NCBI GenBank assembly: GCA_905214465.1
Contig: CAJMMD010000005.1
Coordinates: forward strand, 1 to 64,000
Direction: 5' to 3'
Source of the DNA: an uncultured bacterium
GTDB lineage: Bacteria; Actinomycetota; Coriobacteriia; Coriobacteriales; Coriobacteriaceae
Length of the DNA: 64,000 bases
The notes under the pieces were generated by a model. It searched no databases. It saw only the letters and a list, made by a program, of their open reading frames with translations, and had not been told where the DNA came from. The position numbers were made by a program, and so were the translations under genes. Shown here one piece after another: positions 35,558-43,830 of this stretch. The first letter of the stretch is position 1; the number at the start of each line of letters is the position of its first letter.

Positions 35558-35953
35558 ATGCCTCACGATATCTGCCCCGATACCGGGGAACCTTGCACTT
35601 GCGATGGGTCCGAGCCTTGTACTTGCGGATGCGGTGGCTGTGGACATACCGCGGAAGAGGAAGCGGCCGCCGCGGCGTATCGTGAGGCACACCGCGGCGG
35701 CCCGTCCGGTGATGCCCCCGACCACGAACGTAAAATCATCGTTTCGTTCGACAGCACCTTCGATGTGATGGAATGCGAGCAGCTGTGCCTTGCCGCCGGT
35801 GTGCCCGGGCGCATCATGCCACTGCCCGGCTCCATTACCGCCGGCTGCGGGCTGTGCTGGGCCATGCCGTTCTCGGGCGATGCGCTCGCCGCATTCCGTG
35901 CCGCCACCGAAGGCCGCATAACTCCCGCCGACTACCATCAGCTCGTCCTCTAG
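35558..35953 (+). CDS. DUF3343 protein with Cys-rich N-terminal extension
   Basis: 131 residues. The C-terminal 75 residues match the DUF3343 protein at 7772 (CEQLCLAAGVPGRIMPLPGS, then AGCGLCWAMP). The first 30 residues hold eight cysteines (CPDTGEPC-TC-CTCGCGGCGH), a likely metal- or chalcogen-binding tail that the first paralogue lacks. Follows mobA by 15 bases and may be co-transcribed with it. Function unknown; I infer a link with Mo/Se cofactor handling from both contexts. Confidence 0.8.
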   Translation: MPHDICPDTGEPCTCDGSEPCTCGCGGCGHTAEEEAAAAAYREAHRGGPSGDAPDHERKIIVSFDSTFDVMECEQLCLAAGVPGRIMPLPGSITAGCGLCWAMPFSGDALAAFRAATEGRITPADYHQLVL

Positions 35954-35961
35954 CCGTCAAC

Positions 35962-35996
35962 ACCACCACATTGGGGACAGGCACCTTTGTGGTGGT
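35962..35996 (+). terminator. Hairpin after the DUF3343 gene
   Basis: ACCACCACA (35962-35970) pairs with TGTGGTGGT (35988-35996), loop ttggggacaggcacctt, then TTTGG. The loop phrase ggggacagg recurs at 58545. Weak U-tract, so terminator strength is uncertain. 35997-36210 holds the gdhA leader with no clear promoter. Confidence 0.5.
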
Positions 35997-36210
35997 TTGG
36001 AACATGCGGACGAAACAGCTTCGAAACACGCGATTTGTACGTCGGGTGCTCAAAAACGCTTCTACCTGCATCGTAATCAAAACGAAACATCTGCTCGTCG
36101 GCTTATGCGAAACTTTGCTGCAACAGTGCGATATTATCCATACTCGATAAAGCTCGCGGCGTATGAGGCGCCGCGAACGACACCTTTCTTTTCCATCAAT
36201 TGGAGGAAGC

Positions 36211-37566
36211 ATGAGCTACACGCAGAAAGTTCTCGACGAGCTCAAGGCCCGCTATCCCGAGCAGCCTGAGTTCATCCAGGCCGCGACCGAGATCCTCGGC
36301 ACCATCCAGCCGGCGCTCGACGCCCATCCCGAGTACGAGGAGGCCGCCCTGCTGGAGCGTCTCGTCGAGCCCGAGCGCATCGTCATGTTCCGTGTTCCCT
36401 GGGTTGACGACCAGGGCAAGGTCCAGGTCAACCGCGGCTATCGCGTCGAGTTCAACTCTGCCATTGGACCCTACAAGGGCGGTCTGCGCTTTAACCCGAC
36501 GGTCACCCTGGGCATGCTCAAGTTCTTGGGCCTGGAGCAGATCCTCAAGAACAGCCTGACCACCCTTCCCATGGGCGGCGGCAAGGGCGGTTCCGACTTT
36601 GACCCCAAGGGCAAGTCCAACAACGAGATCATGCACTTCTGCCAGTCCTTCATGACCGAGCTCTATCGCCACATTGGCCCCAACACCGACGTTCCCGCCG
36701 GCGACCTGGGCGTTGGCGGCCGCGAGGTTGCCTACATGTTCGGTCAGTACAAGCGCCTGACCAACGAGTGGACCGGCGTCCTTACCGGCAAGGGCCTCTC
36801 CTTTGGCGGCTCGCTCGCCCGTACCGAGGCCACCGGCTACGGTCTGGTCTACTTTGTGGACGAGTACCTCAAGAGCCGCGGCGACTCCTTCGAGGGCAAG
36901 AACGTCGTCGTTCACGGCTCCGGTAACGTCGCTATCTACGCGGTCCAGAAGGTCTCCCAGCTCGGCGGCAAGGTGCTGGCCTGCTCCGACACCCACGGCT
37001 GGGTCGAGGATCCCGACGGCATCGACTACACCGTGCTCGAGCATGTCTATAACAAGAAGCGCTCCGGCCACGACAAGGGCGTCACGCTCGCTATGTACGT
37101 CGACGAGAAGCCCAACGCCGTGTGGCACGAGGGCGACGGCCGTGGCGTGTGGCAGCTTCCCTGCGACATCGCGCTGCCCTGCGCTCGCGAGAACACGCTG
37201 CTGCTCGAGGACGCCCAGGCGCTCGTCGCCAATGGCTGCAAGGTGGTCGGCGAGGGCGCGAACATGCCCACGACCATCGAGGCCACGACCTTCTTCCAGG
37301 AGAATGGCGTCGCCTTTATGCCTGGTAAGGCTGCTAACGCCGGCGGCGTGCTCGTGTCCGGCCTGGAGATGAGCCAGAACGCCGAGCACCTGTCTTGGAC
37401 CTTCGAGGAGGTCGACGGCAAGCTCGAGCAGCTCATGCGCGGCATGTTCCACAACGTGGACGACACCGCCAAGGAGTACGGCGAGGAGGGCAACTTCGTC
37501 ATGGGCGCCAACATCGCCGGCTTCCTGAAGGTTGCCGACGCCATGCTCGCCCAGGGCGTCTGCTAA
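36211..37566 (+). CDS. gdhA: Glutamate dehydrogenase (GdhA type)
   Basis: 451 residues, the size of the hexameric, usually NADP-linked bacterial type. Converts 2-oxoglutarate and ammonia to glutamate. Seen: YKGGLRFNPTV, PMGGGKGGSDFDPKGKS with the catalytic lysine region, and dinucleotide loop VVHGSGNVA. Cofactor preference is not readable with certainty. ATG 36211 follows TTGGAGGAAG. Single gene with its own terminator. Confidence 0.95.
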   Translation: MSYTQKVLDELKARYPEQPEFIQAATEILGTIQPALDAHPEYEEAALLERLVEPERIVMFRVPWVDDQGKVQVNRGYRVEFNSAIGPYKGGLRFNPTVTLGMLKFLGLEQILKNSLTTLPMGGGKGGSDFDPKGKSNNEIMHFCQSFMTELYRHIGPNTDVPAGDLGVGGREVAYMFGQYKRLTNEWTGVLTGKGLSFGGSLARTEATGYGLVYFVDEYLKSRGDSFEGKNVVVHGSGNVAIYAVQKVSQLGGKVLACSDTHGWVEDPDGIDYTVLEHVYNKKRSGHDKGVTLAMYVDEKPNAVWHEGDGRGVWQLPCDIALPCARENTLLLEDAQALVANGCKVVGEGANMPTTIEATTFFQENGVAFMPGKAANAGGVLVSGLEMSQNAEHLSWTFEEVDGKLEQLMRGMFHNVDDTAKEYGEEGNFVMGANIAGFLKVADAMLAQGVC

Positions 37567-37592
37567 ATCCAGCTCGACATAGCAACTGATGA

Positions 37593-37623
37593 GGCTCCCA
37601 GCATTTGTGCCGGGAGCCTTTTT
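37593..37623 (+). terminator. Terminator of gdhA
   Basis: GGCTCCC (37593-37599) pairs with GGGAGCC (37612-37618), then TTTTT. Confidence 0.88.
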
Positions 37624-37686
37624 CTATGGTGGTGAGGGCCGTGCGCCCTCGTTTGGTACACTAGAGGACACTGGACAAGTGAAGAG

Positions 37687-38601
37687 ATGGGGGAGAACGT
37701 GCTCAAGTTCGGTACCTACGTCCGTGTTGGAAACGCGGCCGAAGCCTATGAGCTCTTACAGAAGAACCGCAACAACAAGATTGTGGGCGGCGGCATCTGG
37801 ATGCGTCTGGGTTCGCGTCGTGTGGCGACGGCGATTGACCTTTCGGCTTGCGGACTCGATCAGATCGAGGAGACCGAGACCGAGTTTCGCATCGGTGCCA
37901 TGTGCACCCTGCGCCAGCTCGAGCGTCATGCCGGGCTCAACGCGCTTGTCAACAATGTCTTTGAGTTCGCCGTCCACGACATCGTGGGCGTGCAGCTGCG
38001 CAATACCGCCACGGTGGGCGGCAGCATCTACGGCCGCTTTGGCTTCTCTGACGTGCTCTCGGCCTTTTTGGCGCTCGATTCGTATGTTGAGCTGACGGGC
38101 GCCGGCCGCGTGCCGCTCGCCGAGTTTGTGAACATGGGCTACGTGCGCGACGTGATCGAGCATGTCGTGGTCGTTAAACACGACTACCGCGCAAGCTACG
38201 AGGCCGTGCGCAAGGCCGCGACCGACTTCCCCTCCTTAAACGTTACCGCTGCCTGGTGGGACGGATCCTGGCACGTCACCGTGGGCGCCCGCCCGCTGCG
38301 CGCAACCTTGCTGCAGGGCGAGGCGTGTGGCCTCACCAGCGAGCGGCCTTCCGAGGACGAGCTGCGCGCCCTGGCCGCGTCCGTACGCGCGCTGAGCTAC
38401 GGCACCAACTTGTGGGGTTCGGCCGAGTACCGCCGCCGCATCTCGGCCCCGCTGGCGATTCAGGCCGTGCGTCGTGCCGCCGGCATCGAGCTTTCGGCCG
38501 CGCTTGCCCGCGAGCTCGAGACCGTGCAAGTGCCTAAGTTTGCCACGGACGAGTATTCCTGCCGCCGCGTGCCCGGCGTCGATTCTAGCGAGGTGCGCTA
38601 A
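37687..38601 (+). CDS. FAD-binding subunit of a molybdenum hydroxylase (XdhB-like)
   Basis: 304 residues. FAD domain of the xanthine dehydrogenase family: VGGGIWMRLG in place of the first FAD loop and RNTATVGGSIYGRFGFSD for the second. It carries electrons between the Fe-S clusters and NAD or another acceptor. The C-terminal CO-dehydrogenase-flavoprotein-like domain is present. The stop overlaps the start of the next gene by one base, so both subunits are coupled. Confidence 0.87.
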   Translation: MGENVLKFGTYVRVGNAAEAYELLQKNRNNKIVGGGIWMRLGSRRVATAIDLSACGLDQIEETETEFRIGAMCTLRQLERHAGLNALVNNVFEFAVHDIVGVQLRNTATVGGSIYGRFGFSDVLSAFLALDSYVELTGAGRVPLAEFVNMGYVRDVIEHVVVVKHDYRASYEAVRKAATDFPSLNVTAAWWDGSWHVTVGARPLRATLLQGEACGLTSERPSEDELRALAASVRALSYGTNLWGSAEYRRRISAPLAIQAVRRAAGIELSAALARELETVQVPKFATDEYSCRRVPGVDSSEVR

Positions 38602-41432
38602 TGGCTGCCAAACTCATCGATCTTTCCTTTACGCTCAACGGCCGTAAGGTCAAGGTTCAGATTGCCCCCGACACCATGCTCTTTGCACTGTTGCGCGAGC
38701 AGGGCTGCTCGTCGGTGCGCTGCGCCTGCGAGACCACCAACTGCGGCCTGTGCACGGTGTGGCTCGACGGCGACCCGGTGCTGAGCTGCTCGGTTCCCGC
38801 CGCGCGCATCGAGGGCCGCTCCATCACCACGCTCGAGGGCCTCAAAGCCGAGTCCGAGGCGCTTGCCCGTGCGATGGCTGCCGAAGGCGCCGAGCAGTGC
38901 GGTTTTTGCGCCCCCGGCCTCATCATGAACGTGCTGGCGCTTGCCCGCGCCGCCAAGGAGGACCCGAGCCTCGTCGCCACGCGCGAGGAGCTCTCGCGCC
39001 AGCTCGCCGGCAACCTCTGCCGTTGTAGCGGCTACGAGAGCCAGCTGCGCGCCATCGTGCGCTTCCTTAACGAGTCTGGCGTGCAGGTGGGCTTTGAGAT
39101 GCCCGAGCTGCCGGTCAACGACACGAGCTCCGACGGCGTCTCCTACAAGCAGATCACCCATAAGCAGCCCAAGAAGGACTCGAAGGCCCTGCTCGAGGGC
39201 CGTCCCGTCTACACGGGCGACCTGGTGCCCGCCGGCGCCCTGATTGTCAAGCTCAAGCGCAGCCCGTACGCCCGCGCTAAGATCCGCTCCATCGATACGT
39301 CGCGCGCCCTGAAGGTGCCCGGCGTGGTGGGCGTCTACACCTACGAGGACGTGCCCAAGCGCCGCTTTACCATCGCCGGCCAGAGCTACCCGCAGCCGAG
39401 TCCCTACGACCGCCTGATCCTCGAGAACCTGGTGCGCTACCAAAACGAGGAGGTGGCGATCGTCGCCGCCGAGACCGAGGAGGCCGCCGACAAGGCGCTC
39501 AAACTCATCAAGGTCGACTACGAGGTGCTCGAGCCGCTGCTCGATTTTACCCAGGCACTCGATAACGACATCGTGGTTCACCCCGAGGGCGACGTGACCT
39601 TTATGTTCCCGCAGGGCGGCGATGTTCCGCGCAACCTGGTTTGCAGCGGTACCAGCGATTACGGCGATCTGGACGAGGCCTTCGCCCAGAGCGACATCGT
39701 CTTTGAGCGCACCTACACAAGCCAAGCCACGCAGACCGCGCCCATGGAAACCTTCCGCGCCTTCGCGACGACCGACGCGTTCGGGCGCATTTCGGTGACC
39801 ACCTCGACGCAGGTGCCCTTCCACGTGCGCCGCATGGTCGCGCAGTCGCTCGACATTCCGCAGTCGCAGGTGCAGGTCATTAAGCCGCGCATCGGCGGCG
39901 GCTTTGGCTCAAAGCAGACGGGCTGCTGCGAGATCTTCGTGGCGTTTGTGACGCAGCAGACCGGCCGTCCGAGCTACTGCTGCTACACCCGCGAGGAGAC
40001 CATCACCGCGGGCAACTCGCGCCACCAGATGCAGATGACCGTTAAGCTGGGCGCCATGAACGACGGCACCATCACGGTCATCGACCTGCATACGCTGTCC
40101 AACGCCGGCGCGTACGGTGAGCACGCTACCACGACGATCGGTCTCTCAGGCCACAAGAGCCTGCCCATCTACAACCATGTGAAGGCGAGCCGCTTTAGGT
40201 GGGATGCCGTCTACACCAACACCAACCGCGGCGGCGCGTATCGCGGCTATGGTGCCACCCAGGGCCAGTTTGCCGTGGAGAGCGCCGTCAACGAGCTCGC
40301 CGACATGCTGCACATGGACCCCGCCGACCTGCGCCTTAAGAACATCGTGCGCGAGGGCGAGATCATGCCGCAGTACTACAACGAGAAGCTCAACGCCTGC
40401 GCGCTCGACCGCTGTCTGCTGCGCGCGATGGACATGATCGGCTGGCGCGACAAGCCGCTGGCTGTGGACCTGGGCGACCGCGTGCGCGCCCTGGGCTGCG
40501 CGCTCACCATGCAGGGCTCGGGCATCTCCAACGTCGACATTGCCGGTATCGACATGCGCCTGGAAGAGGATGGCTTTATTACGATTTCGACCGGCGCCAC
40601 CGACAACGGCATGGGCGTCGACACGATTCTGGCGCAGATTGCCGCTGAGGAGCTGGGCGTTGAAAGCTCGCTGATCGTGGTGCGCGGCGTGGACACCGAC
40701 GTGTCTCCGTTCGATGCCGGCTCGTACGCGAGCTCGGGCACGTACGTGACGGGCCTGGCAGCCAAGAACGCCGCGACCGAGCTGCGCGAGAAGATCTGCG
40801 CCAAGGCCGCCCAGATGTGGGACGTGGACGCCGCCGATGTGGTGTTCGATGGCCAGTACGTGCGCCTGTCCGACGAGCGTGCCGCACGCGAGCAGAACCG
40901 CTACCTCACGCTGCGCGACTTTGCCAACCTGTGCGTCAAGAACATCGCGGGTGGCGACGCGCTCACCTCGCACTCCTCTGCCTGCCTGCCCGTTTCGCCT
41001 CCACCGTTTATGGCCGGCATTGCCGAGGTCGAGGTCGACAAGGCCACCGGCAAGGTGACTGTGGTGGACTATGCGGCGGCCGTTGACTGCGGCACCGTGA
41101 TCAACGAGGCGCTCGCGCGCGTCCAGGCCGAGGGCGGCATTGCCCAGGGCATTGGCCATGCGCTCTACGAGATTGTTGAGCACGACGACCGCGGCCGCCT
41201 GCGCACCGGCAACTTTATGAGCTACAAGCTGCCCACGCGCCTGGATATCGGCAGCATTCGCGTAGCCTTTGAGCCGAGCTACGAGCCGACGGGTCCGTTT
41301 GGCGCCAAGTCGATCGGCGAGGTCGTCATCAACACGCCGCTCGCCGCCGTGGCCTCGGCCGTGGCGCACGCCACCGGCCACCAGGTGTGCTCGCTGCCCA
41401 TCACGCCCGAGAAGGCCCTTCTGGGGGAGTAG
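38601..41432 (+). CDS. Fused [2Fe-2S]/molybdopterin subunit of a xanthine-dehydrogenase-family hydroxylase
   Basis: 943 residues. Residues 1 to about 165 form a two-cluster [2Fe-2S] unit (CETTNCGLC with C43, C48, C51, then C63; second cluster CGFCAPG and CRCSGY). From about 190 on is the Mo-cofactor domain, with GGGFGSKQTG, GGAYRGYGATQGQFA and the catalytic Glu in GPFGAKSIGEV. In most relatives these are separate genes or include the FAD domain; here FAD is on its own (37687). Substrate (purine, nicotinate or other heterocycle) is not readable. Since selD/yedF/DUF3343/desulfurase genes are near, a selenium-dependent form is possible; yqeB/yqeC-type markers are not in the window. Confidence 0.87.
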   Translation: MAAKLIDLSFTLNGRKVKVQIAPDTMLFALLREQGCSSVRCACETTNCGLCTVWLDGDPVLSCSVPAARIEGRSITTLEGLKAESEALARAMAAEGAEQCGFCAPGLIMNVLALARAAKEDPSLVATREELSRQLAGNLCRCSGYESQLRAIVRFLNESGVQVGFEMPELPVNDTSSDGVSYKQITHKQPKKDSKALLEGRPVYTGDLVPAGALIVKLKRSPYARAKIRSIDTSRALKVPGVVGVYTYEDVPKRRFTIAGQSYPQPSPYDRLILENLVRYQNEEVAIVAAETEEAADKALKLIKVDYEVLEPLLDFTQALDNDIVVHPEGDVTFMFPQGGDVPRNLVCSGTSDYGDLDEAFAQSDIVFERTYTSQATQTAPMETFRAFATTDAFGRISVTTSTQVPFHVRRMVAQSLDIPQSQVQVIKPRIGGGFGSKQTGCCEIFVAFVTQQTGRPSYCCYTREETITAGNSRHQMQMTVKLGAMNDGTITVIDLHTLSNAGAYGEHATTTIGLSGHKSLPIYNHVKASRFRWDAVYTNTNRGGAYRGYGATQGQFAVESAVNELADMLHMDPADLRLKNIVREGEIMPQYYNEKLNACALDRCLLRAMDMIGWRDKPLAVDLGDRVRALGCALTMQGSGISNVDIAGIDMRLEEDGFITISTGATDNGMGVDTILAQIAAEELGVESSLIVVRGVDTDVSPFDAGSYASSGTYVTGLAAKNAATELREKICAKAAQMWDVDAADVVFDGQYVRLSDERAAREQNRYLTLRDFANLCVKNIAGGDALTSHSSACLPVSPPPFMAGIAEVEVDKATGKVTVVDYAAAVDCGTVINEALARVQAEGGIAQGIGHALYEIVEHDDRGRLRTGNFMSYKLPTRLDIGSIRVAFEPSYEPTGPFGAKSIGEVVINTPLAAVASAVAHATGHQVCSLPITPEKALLGE

Positions 41433-41452
41433 CGGGTCAGCGAACAAGTCGT

Positions 41453-41486
41453 AATTGGCGGGGTGGGGCAACTCGCCCCGCCAATT
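41453..41486. terminator. Hairpin after the molybdenum hydroxylase
   Basis: AATTGGCGGGG (41453-41463) pairs perfectly with CCCCGCCAATT (41476-41486), no U-tract. Possible terminator or mRNA end protector. Confidence 0.45.
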
Positions 41487-41530
41487 GCACTCGTGGTGAG
41501 GTCGTGAGCCTGTAAAAGGTGTGCGTGCGC

Positions 41531-41560
41531 TTGCCGCTCGTATCTGCTATCATTCCTAAT
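41531..41560 (+). promoter_or_regulatory. Possible promoter of tRNA-Leu
   Basis: TTGCCG (41531-41536) and CCTAAT (41555-41560) with 18 bases between, ending 12 bases ahead of the tRNA. Confidence 0.35.
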
Positions 41561-41572
41561 CTGTGCGCTCAT

Positions 41573-41656
41573 GCGGGCGTGGCGGAATTGGTAGACGCGC
41601 CAGATTTAGGTTCTGGTGGGATTCCCGTGAAGGTTCGAGTCCTTTCGCCCGCACCA
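41573..41656 (+). tRNA. tRNA-Leu (anticodon TAG)
   Basis: 84 bases with encoded CCA. Acceptor GCGGGCG/CGCCCGC, anticodon loop TTTAGGT (TAG at 41607-41609), long class II variable arm (TGGGATTCCCGTGA), T-arm GGTTCGAGTCC. Confidence 0.97.
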
Positions 41657-41747
41657 TCGCACCTGCGTCGGCTTCGGCCGTCGCGACTCTTTGTTGCATA
41701 AAGGTACCAGCACCTCAGATAAGCTGGGCAGTATGAGGAGGAACGTG

Positions 41748-43046
41748 TTGAACATCACCGCTTCTGACGTCAAGGACGCCAAGCTCACCGCCACGGTCAC
41801 CATCCCGGCCGCCGACGTCGACGCCGCGATCAAGAAGGCCTACAAGGACACCGCCAAGAAGTACCGCTTCCCGGGCTTCCGTGCCGGTAAGGCTCCCCGT
41901 CCGGTCATCGATTCCGCTCTTGGCGCCGAGGCTACCCTCGCTCAGGCCACCAACGACCTGATCGCCGCCAACGAGCCCGCCGTCCTCAACGAGCTGGACA
42001 TCGTCCCCACCAAGAACGGTGACTACAAGGAGCTCGACCTCGCCAAGGATCACGAGGACTACACCTACACCGTCGAGTTCTCCCTGCGTCCTGCTGCCGA
42101 GCTCTCCTCCTTCGACGCCGTCGAGATCGAGATGCCCCCCGCGGAGGTCACCGAGTCCGAGATCAACAACCAGGTCGAGATGCTCCTCAACTACCGTGCC
42201 ACCTTCGAGGACGTTGAGGGTCGCGCTGTCGAGGCTGACGACTATGTGACCGTCGACCTCAAGGCCGTCGAGAACGCCGACAACTTTGCCGCCGAGGGTC
42301 GCATGCTCATCGCCGGTAACGACAGCAACCCCAAGGAGTTCAACGAGGCCCTGATCGGTGCTAACGTTGACGACGTCAAGACCGTCACCTGGACCGACGA
42401 GGTCGAGGAGGGCGAGGAGGCCGAGACCCACACCGTCGAGGTCACCGTCAAGGGCATCAAGGTCCGCAACACCCCCGAGCTCACCGACGAGCTTGTCAAG
42501 TCCGACTTCGGCTTCGACAGCATCGACGCTATGCGCGACGCCATCAAGATCGAGATCGAGCAGGACAAGGCTTCCCGCCTTCCGGCCGAGAAGGAGAACC
42601 GTTGCGTCTCCGCTCTCGCCGAGCGCCTGCAGCTCGACGAGATGGACGCCGACTACGAGCAGTCCGTCTTTGAGGAGCTTGGCCAGAACTTCCTGTCCAA
42701 CCTCGCTGCCCGCGGCATGACGCTGGACACCTGGCTGCCCGCTTCCGGCCTGACCATGGAGCAGTTCATCGGCGACTTGCACAAGCAGGCCAACGACGTT
42801 GCCCGTGAGTCCCTGGCGCTCGACGCTCTCGCCCGTGAGCTCAAGATTGAGGTCACCGAGGACGACATCAACGCCGAGTTCGAGAAGGCTGGCGTCAAGG
42901 ACGTCGAGGCTTCCAAGGCCGAGTTCATCGCCGATGGCCGCATGCCTGCCGTCCGCGAGTCCATCCGTCGCTCCAAGGCCGTCGATCACCTGGTCGAGAA
43001 CGCCAAGGTGACTGAGGTCGACGAGACCGCCAAGGACGCCGAGTAA
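41748..43046 (+). CDS. tig: Trigger factor
   Basis: 432 residues. Ribosome-associated chaperone and peptidyl-prolyl isomerase. The N-terminal ribosome-binding signature is seen in YRFPGFRAGKAPRPVID; the FKBP-like domain follows (EADDYVTVDLKAVEN), then the helical chaperone arms. TTG 41748 (giving MNITASDVKD) is chosen because AGGAGG at 41736-41741 sits 6 bases ahead; GTG 41745 is too close and ATG 41733 has no site. First gene of the conserved tig-clpP-clpX trio. Confidence 0.93.
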   Translation: MNITASDVKDAKLTATVTIPAADVDAAIKKAYKDTAKKYRFPGFRAGKAPRPVIDSALGAEATLAQATNDLIAANEPAVLNELDIVPTKNGDYKELDLAKDHEDYTYTVEFSLRPAAELSSFDAVEIEMPPAEVTESEINNQVEMLLNYRATFEDVEGRAVEADDYVTVDLKAVENADNFAAEGRMLIAGNDSNPKEFNEALIGANVDDVKTVTWTDEVEEGEEAETHTVEVTVKGIKVRNTPELTDELVKSDFGFDSIDAMRDAIKIEIEQDKASRLPAEKENRCVSALAERLQLDEMDADYEQSVFEELGQNFLSNLAARGMTLDTWLPASGLTMEQFIGDLHKQANDVARESLALDALARELKIEVTEDDINAEFEKAGVKDVEASKAEFIADGRMPAVRESIRRSKAVDHLVENAKVTEVDETAKDAE

Positions 43047-43122
43047 TTCTCGCCACCTTGCACGCGAGCGCATGTATGTGCCCGTGATGGGGTAAAGTTA
43101 TAAGCCGGTTATCCGGTTGCTT

Positions 43123-43166
43123 CGTACGGTGCCAGCCAATGCATAGCATGCGGGCACCGTACGTTT
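43123..43166 (+). terminator. Hairpin between tig and clpP
   Basis: CGTACGGTGCC (43123-43133) pairs perfectly with GGCACCGTACG (43153-43163), followed by TTTGTCT. Confidence 0.65.
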
Positions 43167-43208
43167 GTCTAGAACCACTATTGGTCCGTAAGAGAAATGG
43201 AGATGCGT

Positions 43209-43829
43209 ATGATCGCTAAGTTCGATTCCGCCCTCGTGCCATACGTTATCGAGCAGACGCCGCGCGGCGAGCGCAGCTACGATATCTATTCGCGCCTGCT
43301 CAACGATCGCATCATCTTCTTGGGCGAGGAGATCAACTCCGTCAGCGCCAACCTGGTCGTTGCCCAGCTACTGCATCTTGAGAGCCAGGATGCCGAGAAG
43401 GATATCTCGCTCTACATCAATTCGCCCGGTGGCGAGGTCTACTCCGGCCTGGCGATTCTGGACACCATGAACTTCATCAAGCCACAGGTCTCCACCATCT
43501 GCGTCGGTATGGCCGCGTCCATGGCCGCCGTGCTGCTTTCGGCCGGCGCCAAGGGCAAGCGCTTCTGCCTGCCGCACTCCAAGGTCATGATTCACCAGCC
43601 CAGCGGCGGTGCCCAGGGCCAGCAGACCGAGATCGAGATCGTGGCCGAGGAGATCAAGAAGACCCGCCGCGAGCTCAACCAGATTCTGTCCGATGCCTCG
43701 GGCCAGCCGATCGAGAAGGTCCAGGCCGATACCGAGCGCGACAACTACCTGACCGCTGCCGAGGCCCTCGACTACGGCCTGATCGACCGTATCGTCACCT
43801 CGCGCGACCTCGCCGCGAAGGACGCCTAG
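43209..43829 (+). CDS. clpP: ATP-dependent Clp protease proteolytic subunit ClpP
   Basis: 206 residues. Serine peptidase barrel that degrades proteins fed by ClpX. Catalytic Ser in GMAASMAAVLL, His in MIHQPSGG, and the N-terminal YDIYSRLLNDRIIFLGEEI are typical. ATG 43209 has TGGAG 6 bases ahead; ATG 43197 and 43203 are in frame but with poorer sites. clpX starts one base after the stop. Confidence 0.96.
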   Translation: MIAKFDSALVPYVIEQTPRGERSYDIYSRLLNDRIIFLGEEINSVSANLVVAQLLHLESQDAEKDISLYINSPGGEVYSGLAILDTMNFIKPQVSTICVGMAASMAAVLLSAGAKGKRFCLPHSKVMIHQPSGGAQGQQTEIEIVAEEIKKTRRELNQILSDASGQPIEKVQADTERDNYLTAAEALDYGLIDRIVTSRDLAAKDA

Positions 43830-43830
43830 G

